A stretch of 64,000 nucleotides of DNA from Pomphorhynchus laevis (lineage: Eukaryota; Acanthocephala; Palaeacanthocephala; Echinorhynchida; Pomphorhynchidae). The position numbers were made by a program, and so were the translations under genes. The stretch lies in contig WNNJ02001872.1 in the NCBI GenBank assembly GCA_012934845.2, forward strand, positions 16,010 through 80,009, read 5' to 3'. The stretch's first letter is position 1, and the number at the start of each line of letters is the position of its first letter. Of the stretch, positions 34,785-45,544 are shown piece by piece. The notes under the pieces are model-generated. The model saw nothing but the letters and a program-made list of their open reading frames with translations. It was not told where the DNA came from and did not search any database.

Positions 34785-35330
34785 TAAAATATTTAGCACA
34801 AATGGTGAAAATCGTTAATTGGTTATTGCATGCATTTGATTTATTTTATAACCAAATATGAAACAAATATGATGTATTCTAATCGTATTAGAATATGTTT
34901 CCCTTTTCCTTGAGTAGATCGATATGTTCGTAAATTAAATTTAATGAAAATCAAATGATCAAGCAAATTAAAATTTAAGCAATGCATTAAACAAATGAAT
35001 CTGTTTCTTATAAATCAGATCAGATTTTTTTAATCAGATCAAATAACTGAGTAATGAATTAAAAAAATTATAGTATTTATATTTATATCAAGTAAAAATT
35101 TAGAATTGAAATACAAATAATTGAAGAATTCCTGTACTGTGAAAATTTTAAGAGAACCACAATAGGAAAGGATATATATTTCAATGCTAAAATAATTCCT
35201 TCGCAACAATTGAGCTAAATATCTAAATTATTGTTTCCGTCTGTATTGATTGTGCTCCTGCAATGTTGCAAAAAAATTGAGGATTTTTTGCTTTTCTAAA
35301 ACACAATACATTCGCACATTCAAAGCATTA
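34785..35330. repeat. second copy of the 16.3-17.3 kb segment
   Basis: See 16330. This copy lacks the internal duplication and is the simpler of the two, ending at TTCGCACATTCAAAGCATTA where the other passes into LINE-A debris. Confidence 0.75.
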
Positions 35331-35449
35331 ATTGTTTTCTGCATTGACATGTTTAGCGTCGAAAACATTGCCTCCAAAGTTGAAAAGTGTCCTTTATGTT
35401 TATGTGAAGACTATCAACTGGATTTGGGGTCATGATTTGAAATACGCCT

Positions 35450-36355
35450 CTACTGGCGTATAAACTGATTTTTTAAAATACTCAAAGTACTGATTATTTA
35501 ATTTTTTATTATTTTACTTTTATTTCATTTTGTTAAACATTTTATTGTTAAGTTCTACAAATGATTACTCGACGCTTTTTTAAATCGAAAAAAAGACGCG
35601 AGTTTTCAATGTTAATGTTATTATCAGAAAACTAGGAACATTAAAAATCGCAAACTTTTACAGAATATGCAGTTCATGGATGATAATGGAAAATAATGAA
35701 TAATTCAATTACAAAAACTATCTGACTAGCAAACTAAACCGGCTTTTTATTATTTTATTTTTACTGTTTATTTCCACCATTCAAAATAAAAAATCTTATA
35801 ATACCTTTATTATTTTACTTTTATTTCATTTTATAGAACATTTTATTTTTAAGTTCTACGAATGACTGCTCGAACTTTTTATCAAATCGGAAAACGCTAG
35901 TTTTCCGATTTGATAAACTAGTAATATTTGATAAACTACTTGATGAACTTAATAGTTTTGAATGTTTATAGAGAAATGCAAAGAAGTTGGTACCCCTGTT
36001 AGTCATATTTCGTATAGAAATCGGTAAAAGACACTAGATATACCATCCATTCGTACCCTCCAATATATAATTCAAATATGGATGTACCCTCCAATATATA
36101 ATTCGTATTAGAATACGAATTATATATTTGATAGAATTAAATTTTGAATATTAGAATATTTTGAATATTTGAATACGCGACCTGGCCAAAACCCAGATCG
36201 CGTAGCGCGTATGGTGCAGGTAGTAGATCTTTAAATATATTGTTCCAGCCTGCGACAGCTTTAAGCAGGGCAGCCCCCTGTCAGATGCTGCTGGATAGCC
36301 CGTTGTAAGTTTAGTCTTAGTCAACTAAACTAGGCGGCGACACCGAAAAAGCAAC
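35450..36355. repeat. AT-rich DNA with a roughly 90-bp direct repeat
   Basis: TTATTATTTTACTTTTATTT ... AAGTTCTACxAATGA occurs at 35508-35572 and 35806-35870. A short inverted pair (AAATCGGAAAACGCTAGTTT and TCCGATTTG) lies at 35884-35915, and another (TAGAATACGAATTATATATT) at 36090-36130. A GC-richer patch at 36178-36350 holds no frame. Confidence 0.5.
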
Positions 36356-36359
36356 GTTA

Positions 36360-36984
36360 AAATTATGACTTAAAAGTTACATGTACTCTACCAGATTTGA
36401 AAAATACGTAAGTACTAATGATTTTATTTTAGATCTTTTAAATTTAACAGAAAAAATTGCATAGTTTGTGATGCTATATATAATAATTGTATTGTAAGTA
36501 ATACGACAAACAAATGTTTTTAATTAAATATTAATAATAATTGTAACTGCAATACCGCAGGTGTAGTGTATCAAATACAATGTACATGTGGACTGCAATA
36601 TTTAGGAAAAACATATCAAATGCTAAAAGCTAGGTGTAGACAACACATACATAATATACAGCATAATAGTCAAACTATATTTCATAAACATAAGAGATTA
36701 ATAGAACATGATATTAAAAACTGTAAATTATTTATTTTAGAACATATTATCGAAGAAAACATATCAATATTAAATCAAAAACTATTAGAAAAAGAAGATT
36801 TTTGGAAAAAACGCTTTATTCCATGTACACATAAGGATTGAATGACGTTGTACAATGAATTGGCATAAGTAGTATAATACATAGTAAACAACTATATTAT
36901 AATAATCCAGTTAAACGCAAACCAAGAAGTCATCGTGATAAGAGGAATATGAAAAATATAGTTAAAACTATTAAAAAAGATATG
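36360..36984 (+). mobile_element. PLE-B 3' half: Cys motif, GIY-YIG and basic tail
   Basis: The most readable copy of the PLE-B endonuclease. It continues on the other side of a 3.6-kb tandem array (see 36985) into its 3' tail at 40627-41130. Comparison with the uninterrupted copy at 48350-48600 (minus) shows where the array interrupts it. Confidence 0.8.
36566..36841 (+). CDS. PLE-B GIY-YIG endonuclease domain (91 aa open frame)
   Basis: The frame is open upstream to about 36455, giving NCIVCDAIYNNCIVSNTTNK (paired Cys, zinc-finger-like) before CNTAGVVYQIQCTCGLQYLG and KTYQMLKARCRQHIHNIQ. The G-(I/V)-(V)-Y ... Y-L-G-K-T core, the Arg in LKARCRQH, the His in IEHDI and a late Glu (EKEDFWKKRF) are the expected GIY-YIG residues. 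The domain nicks target DNA for priming. No RT precedes it in this copy, so it is a 5'-truncated PLE. A basic K/R-rich tail (KRKPRSHRDKRN) follows in another frame after the stop at 36841. Confidence 0.8.
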   Translation: MYQIQCTCGLQYLGKTYQMLKARCRQHIHNIQHNSQTIFHKHKRLIEHDIKNCKLFILEHIIEENISILNQKLLEKEDFWKKRFIPCTHKD

Positions 36985-39900
36985 TATATAAATATCAGGG
37001 CGTCAGCACCACGAAATAAATTCAACAGTGAAATTGTCGCAAATGACAAAGTCACCGTTTCGAGCTGATTGGCTCTCATCAAAAGCTTGTACTCTTCACA
37101 ACTGAATTGAAGTTGCGAGAAAAGCTATACGGTGATTTTAAACAACAAAGGCTCCTTGTTCCCTTGCAAAGACGGGTTTGCAACTGCAAATATTTACCCT
37201 TCTGCATAACGCGCTGAAAAACCAAGCGCGTTGTGCTACAAAGATACACACCAGTTGGCTACTGGATAGTACAATGTAGATCTACGATGCACTGCTGCTA
37301 TGCATCACTATCAATAAATTTCCTCAAATGGAATTACTATTGTTCGTTGAATCATTTGATGTCAGGGCGTCAGCACCACGAAATAAATTCAACAGTGAAA
37401 TTGTCGCAAATGACAAAGTCACCGTTTCGAGCTAGTTGGCTCTCATCAGTAGCTTGTACTCCCCACAACTAGATTAAAGTTGGGAGAAAAGCTATACGGT
37501 GATTTTAAACAACAAAAACTCCATGTTCCTTTGCAAAGACGGTTTTGCAACTGCAAATATTTACCCGTCTGCATTAGGCGCTGGAGAACCAAGCGCGTTG
37601 TGCTACAAAGATACACACCAGTTGGCTACTGGATAGTACAATTTAGCACTACGATGCACTGCTGATATGCAACACTATCAATAAATTTCCTCAAATTGAA
37701 ATACTATTGTTCGTTGAATCATTTGATATCAGGGCGTCAGCACCACGTAATAAATTCAATAGTGAAATTATCGCAAATGACAAAGTCACCGTTTCGAGCT
37801 AGTTGGCTCTCATCAGTAGCTTGTACTCCTCACAACTGAATTGAAGTTGGGAGGAAAGCTATACGGTGATTTTAAACAACAAAGGCTCCTTGTTCCCTTG
37901 CAAAGACGGGTTTGCAACTGCAAATATTTACCCTTCTGCATTAAGCGCTGGAGAACCAAGCGCGTTGTGCTACAAAGATACACACCAGTTGGCTACTGGA
38001 TAGTACAATGTAGCACTACGATGCACTGCTGATATGCATCACTATCAATAAATTTCCTCAAATTGAAATACTATTGTTCGTTGAATCATTTGATATCAGG
38101 GCGTCAGCACCACGTAATAAATTCAATAGTGAAATTATCGCAAATGACAAAGTCACCGTTTCGAGCTAGTTGGCTCTCATCAGTAGCTTGTACTCCTCAC
38201 AACTGAATTGAAGTTGGGAGGAAAGCTATACGGTGATTTTAAACAACAAAGGCTCCTTGTTCCCTTGCAAAGACGGGTTTGCAACTGCAAATATTTACCC
38301 TTCTGCATTAAGCGCTGGAGAACCAAGCGCGTTGTGCTACAAAGATACACACCAGTTGGCTACTGGATAGTACAATGTAGCACTACGATGCACTGCTGAT
38401 ATGCATCACTATCAATAAATTTCCTCAAATGGAAATACTATTGTTCGTTGAATCATTTGATATCAGGGCGTCAGCACCACGAAATAAATTCAACAGTGAA
38501 ATTGTCGCAAATGACAAAGTCACCGTTTCGAGCTAGTTAGCCCTCATCAGTAGCTTGTACTCCCCACAACTAGATTAAAGTTGGGACAAAAGCTGTACGG
38601 TGATTTTAAACAACAAAGGCTCCTTGTTCCTTTGCAAAGACGGGTTTGCAACTGCAAATATTTACCCTTCTGCATTAAGCGCTGGAGAACCAAGCGCGTT
38701 GTGCTACAAAGATACACACCAGTTGGCTACTGGATAGTACAATGTAGCACTACGATGCACTGCTGATATGCATCACTATCAATAAATTTCCTCAAATTGA
38801 AATACTATTGTTCGTTGAATCATTTGATATCAGGGCGTCAGCACCACGAAATAAATTCAACAGTGAAATTGTCGCAAATGACAAAGTCACCGTTTCGAGC
38901 TTGTTGGCTCTCATCAGTAGCTTGTACTCCCTACAACTAGATTAAAGTTTGGAGAAAAGCTATACGGTGATTTTAAACAACAAAGGATCCTTGTTTCCTT
39001 GCAAAGACGGGTTTGCAACTGCAAATATTTACCCGTCTGCATTAAGCGCTGGAAAACCAAGCGCGTTGTGCTACAAAGATACACATTAGTTGGCTACTGG
39101 ATAGTACAATGTAGCACTACGATGCACTGCTGCTATGCATCACTATCAATAAATTTCCTCAAATGGAAATACTATTGTTCGTTGAATCATTTGATATCAG
39201 GGCGTCAGCACCACGAAATAAATTCAACAGTGAAATTATCGCAAATGACAAAGTCACCGTTTCGAGCTAGTTAGCCCTCATCAGTAGCTTGTACTCCCCA
39301 CAACTAGATTAAAGTTGGGACAAAAGCTGTACGGTGATTTTAAACAACAAAGGCTCCTTGTTCCTTTGCAAAGACGGGTTTGCAACTGCAAATATTTACC
39401 CTTCTGCAGTAAGCGCTGGAGAACCAAGCGCGTTGTGCTACAAAGATACACACCAGTTGGCTACTGGATAGTACAATGTAGCACTACGATGCACTGCTGC
39501 TATGCATCACTATCAATAAATTTCCTCAAATGGAAATACTATTGTTCGTTGAATCATTTGATATCAGGGCGTCAGCACCACGAAATAAATTCAACAGTGA
39601 AATTATCGCAAATGACAAAGTCACCGTTTCGAGCTAGTTAGCCCTCATCAGTAGTTTGTACTCTTCACAACTGAATTGAAGTTGGGAGAAAAGCTATACG
39701 GTGATTTTAAACAACAAAGGCTCATTGTTCCCTTGCAAAGACGGGTTTGCAACTGCAAATATTTACCCTTCTGCATAACGCGCTGGAGAACCAAGCGCGT
39801 TGTGCTACAAAGATACACACCAGTTGGCTACTGGATAGTACAATGTAGCACTACGATGCACTGCTGCTATGCATCACTATCAATAAATTTCCTCAAATGG

Positions 39901-40591
39901 AATTACTATTGTTCGTTGAATCATTTGATGTCAGGGCGTCAGCACTACGAAATAAATTTAACAGTGAAATTGTCGCAAATGACAAAGTCACCGTTTCGAG
40001 CTAGTTGGCTCTCATCAGTAGCTTGTACTCCCCACAACTAGATTGAAGTTGGGACAAAAGCTGTACGGTGATTTTAAACAACAAAGGCTCCTTGTTCCCT
40101 TGCAAAGACGGGTTTGCAACTGCAAATATTTACCCTTCTGCATAACGCGCTGGAGAACCAAGCGCGTTGTGCTACAAAGATACACACCAGTTGGCTACTG
40201 GATAGTACAATGTAGCACTACGATGCACTGCTGCTATGCATCACTATCAATAAATTTCCTCAAATGGAATTACTATTGTTCGTTGAATCATTTGATGTCA
40301 GGGCGTCAGCACTACGAAATAAATTCAACAGTGAAATTGTCGCAAATGACAAAGTCACCGTTTCGAGCTAGTTGGCTCTCATCAGTAGCTTGTACTCCCC
40401 ACAACTAGATTAAAGTTGGGACAAAAGCTGTACGGTGATTTTAAACAACAAAGGCTCCTTGTTCCCTTGCAAAGACGGGTTTGCAACTGCAAATATTTAC
40501 CCGTTTGCATTAAGCGCTGGAGAACCAAGCGCGTTGTGCTACAAAGAAACACACCAGTTGGCTACTTGATAGTACAATGTAGCACTGTATA
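36985..40591. repeat. tandem array, ten head-to-tail copies of a 367-bp unit
   Basis: CAGGGCGTCAGCACxACG starts at 36996, 37363, 37730, 38097, 38464, 38831, 39198, 39565, 39932 and 40299: every step is exactly 367 bp. The last unit is partial (to about 40591). Substitutions differ between units (for example AATAGTGAAATTATCG in two, AACAGTGAAATT(G/A)TCG in the rest) but no indel has accumulated. Each unit holds several internal pairings (GTGCTAC with GTAGCAC, CCAG with CTGG) and a minus-strand hammerhead-like core. The 61-121-residue plus-strand frames in each unit are not under frame constraint, because 367 is not a multiple of three. The array lies inside the PLE-B 3' tail, with ATATAAAT on both sides (36985-36992; 40629-40636). 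Confidence 0.95.
37385..37460 (-). ncRNA. hammerhead-ribozyme-like motif, shown for unit 2 and repeated in the other units
   Basis: Minus strand, core at 37449-37424: CTGATGA, stem II GAGC/GCTC with loop CAACTA, then GAAAC. Stem III follows as CGGTGA (37424-37419) pairing with TCACTG (37398-37393), extended inward by TTGTC/GACAA around loop ATTTGC. The strand leaving stem III is GUU, a permitted NUH cleavage triplet (type I order). Cores recur at +367 steps (37791, 38158, 38525, 38892, 39259, 39626, 39993, 40360). Unit 1 has lost the first C of the CUGAUGA box, and the units starting at 37730 and 38097 have lost one closing pair of stem III. Stem I is weak in my hand fold (about six of nine pairs, with a G-A next to the core). 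Confidence 0.6.
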
Positions 40592-40605
40592 TGTATTGTT
40601 CATAA

Positions 40606-40646
40606 ATGAACTAATTGTTTATTTATGGATATAAATGAACAATTAG
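40606..40646. repeat. inverted repeat at the array-PLE junction
   Basis: CTAATTGTTTATTTAT (40611-40626) is the near-perfect reverse complement of ATAAATGAACAATTAG (40631-40646), the PLE-B flank. The right boundary of the 367-bp array thus carries an inverted copy of its own target sequence. Confidence 0.75.
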
Positions 40647-41130
40647 AAATATTAAAACAACTTTAAAGTGATCATAAGCTAAAAGTTCTGTTTGTAAATA
40701 TAAGAAGTTTTTCTAAAGATATCAGATTAAGATATATATTAATTTTTATGGATGAATAATAAATAATATACTTTGCATTAGAATAAGATACTAGATAGTT
40801 ATTTCAGAGGAAATACATCATTAGCATGTATTTGGCCCCCTGCTATGTATGGTAGAAGAGTTAGGGGCCGAAACCCGATAGCATATCAGTTCCTCCTGAT
40901 GACCTTTAATTCTTATTCCGATAAAACGTCTGTTATTTATTAGTCAATTCATTAATTTGACTTTTATTTTAAATTTCAATTTTTTATTTTAACTTGATTT
41001 ACATATTAAAAAATCTTATAACAATTATTTTTTTTATTATTTAATTATTCAATTTTGATTTAGCATTATTATATTTTGTTTGTTTTATAATTATATTAAA
41101 TACGCAGACTCAGTTAGCTGATTTGATTAT
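40647..41130 (+). mobile_element. PLE-B 3' tail continuing into R1
   Basis: AAATATTAAAACAACTTTAA continues the PLE-B tail. GGATGAATAATAAATAATAT (40749) opens a module shared with 52360 and 56775, which leads into R1 (40850-41130: GAGTTAGGGGCCGAAACCCG to GACTCAGTTAGCTGATTTG). The same order at several loci suggests R1 is the 3' untranslated end of PLE-B. An imperfect stem can form within R1 between GAGTTAGGGG (40858-40867) and CCTTTAATTC (40903-40912). Confidence 0.65.
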
Positions 41131-41760
41131 GCACTCATGAGGATTGATCTGTGTTTGGTATGTAATATTCTCCATTTATGTATTTATCCCTAAACGAATT
41201 TTATAGACCTTTTGAATTGATAATAATTGATCAACTTTAGCTATCTAACTAGTAAGCTAAACCGTCTTCACATCATTTTTACTTTTTTTCACAGTTCGTT
41301 TTCAGAGATAATACGACAAATTTTATTTTATTTTATCGTTGTCTGTATCCTATAAATCAGATCAGATTTTTTCTTAAAAAATCAGATCAGAAACCTTATT
41401 TATCTTTAAGTTAATGATAAATTCATTAACTTAATTATATCAAGTAAAACTTTACATTATTTTATTTTTATTTGGTATTTTCACAGTTCACTGTAAAACA
41501 AAAAGTGAACATTTTGATCACTGTGATTAATCAAAGTTATTATTTAATCGGATCAAGTAAATGAGTCTACGTAAATTAAATAATTTTAAATTAAACAATA
41601 TGATAAATAGAAATAAAAAATAAAATATTAAATGATTTAATAATTATAAGGAATAGTAGAATATTTTATTTTATTTCTTAATTGTAAGGAATAAAAAATT
41701 GAAAGCGGAGTCAAATAAGCGCCTATTACGTATTTCCCCTGATAAAAGTATATTATTTAA
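41131..41760. other. AT-rich stretch without gene
   Basis: Contains AAATCAGATCAGATTTTTTC strings (41357-41395) also seen at 16560, 17030 and 35010. No coding signal. Confidence 0.4.
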
Positions 41761-41764
41761 TATC

Positions 41765-42785
41765 CATAACTAAAAAATCTGTTTTTTTACTTGATAATTT
41801 AATTTTTGTTAGATATGCGTTATAGTTGTTATAACATATATATGTATATATTTTTCCGAATCTAATGCATCTTTAATATCTGCTCAATCTAGATTTGCAT
41901 AAAGCGTACTAAAATCTTATGTATTTATATTTTGAAAATTTATTTCTTTTGTCTCTTCTAAAAACTCTTTTGTAGAATTAATGCTGAAATAGTATTTTAT
42001 ACAAGTATTAATTTTGATTACTCTACAATATTTCTTGAAGTGTGCTTTAATTACTTTAAGTAATTTATTCATATAGACAGAAAGTTGTTTTAATGTACAT
42101 TTAAAAGCACTACATATGAACCTAGGTTTTATTGGATTTTTATGTAATTTGGATTCCAATATTAAATAGGTACAGTTTTATTATCTGATTCAACCTTTAT
42201 ACCCTTTTTATCAATTATAGAACAATGACTTGTAATAATTGTTTCTAAATTTAAATCACTAAGTTGCAATTCTTAAAATTATTTATTATGTGGTAATGTT
42301 CATTCAAAATTAATGTTTCTTCCATATGACCCATGAATAGAGTTAAGTACACTTACATCATCAATATATCGAAACATATTTCATATCTTTATATGATTTA
42401 GATTTAGTTTTTACACAGTTATGAACAAATTCATATTCTAAAAAGCTTAAAAATAAGTCAGCAATAATTGGGCTACTATTACCTCCCATTGGAACACCTT
42501 TTTTGTCTAAATATAGATGTCCCTACTTTTAAATAATTTTGATTTATCAAAATATTTAAGGATTCTATTAATTCAATTTTATCCATATATTTATATTTAC
42601 TCAATAGATTAATTTTTCTTAGATAGGCGTTGTAGTTATTATAACATATGTATATCTTTTTCCGAATATAAGATTAATTAATTTTACTAACGCTTCTTTA
42701 ATATTTACTAGATCTAGATTTGTATAAAGCGTACTAAAATCGTAAGTATTTATATTCTGAAAATTTATTCCCTTTGTCTTTTGCC
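41765..42785 (-). mobile_element. two PLE-B RT pieces in permuted order
   Basis: Upstream piece (42785-42300, minus): IYTYDFSTLYTNLDL (motif A), then GHLYLDKKGVPMGGNSSPII and ADLFLSFLEYEFVHNC (motif B), then a decayed motif C near 42350. Downstream piece (42290-41765): NPIKPRFICSAFKCTLKQLS, SVYMNKLLKVIKAHFKKYC and STKEFLEETKEINFQNIN, which should come before motif A in the protein. A 3' part thus precedes a 5' part, as in a tandem PLE junction. Both are broken. Confidence 0.75.
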
Positions 42786-43125
42786 AAAAGAGGATTTTTT
42801 TGATATTTCACTAACTTCCGTCAGCATCTTCAGAAAATTCGATGCTTTCAAAATGTAAATGCTTATATAAACAAGTTTAAAACGTTCGCCGCCATTTGCT
42901 TGAGCCTGGCCCTGCAGCAATTCATTATAAACAGCTGATTTCACTGTTGTTTGAATTTTTGGCACGATTTCGTAGCAACTTTTGAAGATACACAATGCGC
43001 AAAAATAGAATGAATCAAAATAGTTTAGAAACTAAACAAAAATAATATTATGATATTTTCATTCAGAATAAATAATTTGACAAAATTAGAAAAAATATAT
43101 TACAACTATTGATAGATAGATTTAC
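42786..43125 (-). mobile_element. PLE-type untranslated terminus with hammerhead-like hairpin
   Basis: This segment is the reverse complement of 46330-46560 (GATTCATT, CGAAATCGTG, CAAACAACAGTGAAA, GCTGCAG, with changes). It ends (minus) in TTTTCTGAAGATGCTGACGG followed by AAGTTAGTGAAATATCAAA: a CUGAAGA box, a GCUGAC/GUUAGU stem and a GAAA, like the PLE-A end with one extra base before the stem. The minus-strand 76-residue frame across it is probably a chance frame. Confidence 0.65.
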
Positions 43126-43129
43126 TAAT

Positions 43130-44990
43130 TTTTTAAGCGCTCATGCAGACAGGCCGCTTACAATTCCATAGAAATAAACACAAAAATAAAAAATGATATG
43201 TCTGAAGTCCATACTAAGTAGTCGACGTTTGAACGATGAAATTTATATCTTATTGCTAGCTAGCTGCATGACCTGGTTGCTCAGTAAAAAATGTGAAGCA
43301 TGAATTTAGTGGTAATAAAGTAAGATGTCAACGAAGTTTAAGGGGAAGAGAATTCCAAATAAGAGGCATATAAATGTTACAGAAACGCATGCTAAAGTTC
43401 GACTGATGAAGAGGAATGTGCGGTAAAAACTGATTGTTTAAGCGTTTTGCTCTGGAGGACGAATATTCAGCACCGTGCAATTTTAGGAGAAGATACGAAG
43501 AGGAATGGTAAAGTAAACTAAAATCAAGAACGGCAGCGTAATATAAATCTTGATTTTGTACATTAAGTGAATGAAGGTTGATCAGTTCATTGGAGATGGG
43601 ATCAAAACACCGGGCATCGAACAAGTATGCATGCTGCAGTGTGAATAAATCGAAACAAAGTGGGAGTAATAAGGAGTTTGAGAATAGTGAGATGAAATAA
43701 CCAATATGAGGTTGCTCGAAGGAGGACATTAAAGTGTTGAAAATGGAAGAAATGCGGTTTTTTGAATGCGACGGATGTCACAAAGAATATGATAACAGGA
43801 ACAAAAATTTTTAGTACAAATGATGATAACGAGAATAGAATATATAATTACTCCGAAGAAATGTTAGCGAACCAACACAAGGAAGGCGATGCCCATTGAA
43901 AGATATAGCAGGGTAAAATTAAATCTGCATGCAGGAAGGGTAGAACCAATAAACACAAGATTTCGTGGGATTTATCACCATTCTAATGAATGGAAGGTGA
44001 TGATATAGGGATTCTGGGCAGAATAAGACCGATGCGAAGAGGTTACATATCTGAGGTTAATGATTAATTGGGTGCGGATGAATAGATAATGATGCCATTT
44101 GCATATTGCATGTAATAACATTTAAATACTAAGCAAAGTTGATGAAATCTCCAAAGAAAAGAGAGATATAGAACCATGTGGTAAACCCCAAGGTATAGCG
44201 AAAGACGCACTAACAACATTGCTGGATGATACAGTGCAGAAAGATATGACGTCAACGATTTAAGAGGAGTAGAGATACAGAAGCCATAACGATGTCGAAG
44301 GGGTAGAAAGAGAATAGTGTGATTTACAGTGTCTAAATCCAACGATAAATCAAGCGAGATGACCAGAGATATTAACTGCAAATCTCGAGACAAAAGAAGA
44401 TTATCAATTACCTTGTGGCAATCAGTTTCAGTGGAGCTCTTTTTACTGTATGCCGCTTGATATTAACAAATAATGTTCGACGAATTTAGGTACGACATGA
44501 CTTGTCGCAAAATGAGTATCTTTAAGTGTTTCGAAATAGTGGGAAGTGGTAAGATATGATGGTAGGACGATGAAACATTAAGATCAAGGAATTGGGATTG
44601 AGCAACGACCGGATAGTGACAGCCTTTCATGCATTGGGAAATTTCATTATTCGAATACACGAGTAAAATAATTTACAGAAGAAAGATTCCAGTTTGAGGA
44701 CAATATATTTAAGGACATCTGTTGGTAAATGATCACGAGGAGACGAAGAGTTAGGGAGTCGAGATATTAGTACGATAATTTCATAAGAAGACACAGGCTA
44801 TAGAGGAAAAATTCAAGAAGGAATGATGTGACAATGACTGAAGAGTAACCATGAGGTGGAGCAGACGACATACATTACCAAGTTTTAATCTGAGATAACT
44901 ACCGAAGATTGAAGAATCACTTGAGCAAACGGACAAAGAAGGACGCGTGGAATGAATCGATTTTATACTTTCCAACAAGATCGATAAGTA
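43130..44990 (-). mobile_element. CR1/L2-type LINE, reverse transcriptase to 3' end
   Basis: Minus strand. LVISLDLSLDLDTVNHTILF (44360-44300) is motif A with the DTVNH of CR1/L2 elements. LRHRYGF and LTSYLSA follow, then GVYHMVLYLSFL (decayed VPQGSVLGP) and YMQYANGIII (decayed L(Y)ADD). At 43729-43331 the C-terminal block reads NQFLPHIPLHQSNFSMRFCN, then IYMPLIWNSLPLKLR (the usual W-N-S-L-P end). Upstream text (44978-44400) is the linker. Several stops interrupt it. It is a different lineage from the 4.6-kb CR1-type fragment. Confidence 0.75.
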
Positions 44991-45540
44991 GTTACAAATT
45001 TTTCAATGTATTCTATGTTTTACATTTCTACTTTGTTAACAATATTATATCAATATCATCAATATTTGATATTTATGAAATCTATTTAATAATCATAGCT
45101 ATATTAGACGAGTGCATTATAAATGTTGCCATATTTATGTAATATCAATTATGTGACATTCGTGTGTTTAACCACTTTGTCTAATATCCAGTTATTACAA
45201 ATTTTTCAATGTCTTTTGTGTTTTACATTTCTACTTTGTTAATAATATTAATATTAGTTGATCAATGTAAGTATAAATACAACAAAAACCTGACAACTAG
45301 CTAATCTTATACTGTCTTTTTGTTTTCATTATTGGATCCATCCCAATTGTGATCTTCTACCCAATGAATAAAATTGCCTTATCAATAATAATCAATACAA
45401 TATAATTGCTGCTACCATTATCACTCAAGTATCTAATTTGATATACTGCTTTTTATTTAGTCTGCTTAATTCTCAATCCATTGAATTCGATCTTATCCAC
45501 AAAACACTGGAAAACACTTGTTTCCGATATAAATGAGCTT
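44991..45540. other. AT-rich stretch with a 55-bp direct repeat
   Basis: ACAAATTTTTCAATGTxTTxT and TTTACATTTCTACTTTGTTA occur at 44994-45050 and 45195-45250. No gene. Confidence 0.5.
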
Positions 45541-45544
45541 GAAA

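Noticed and set aside
37405-37450. GUC in TTTGTC as the cleavage triplet of the 367-bp unit
   Set aside because: It would leave a stem III of one good pair and two wobbles, and no stem I partner; GUU after the long stem III hairpin fits better.
36985-40591. CRISPR array
   Set aside because: Units are 367 bp, directly adjacent and similar throughout; there are no short repeats with unique spacers, and the setting is eukaryotic.
37233-40634. A family of 61-121-residue frames starting MGxKLYGDFKQQ
   Set aside because: They recur only because the 367-bp unit recurs. The unit length is not a multiple of three, no protein motif is visible, and the ends vary with single base changes.
40850-40915. 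Second hammerhead in R1 (GAAAC followed by CTGATGA)
   Set aside because: The order would need a type II layout with a stem I hairpin between the cleavage triplet and CTGATGA, where only four bases exist, and two unpaired C precede GAAAC. Only the outer stem is convincing.
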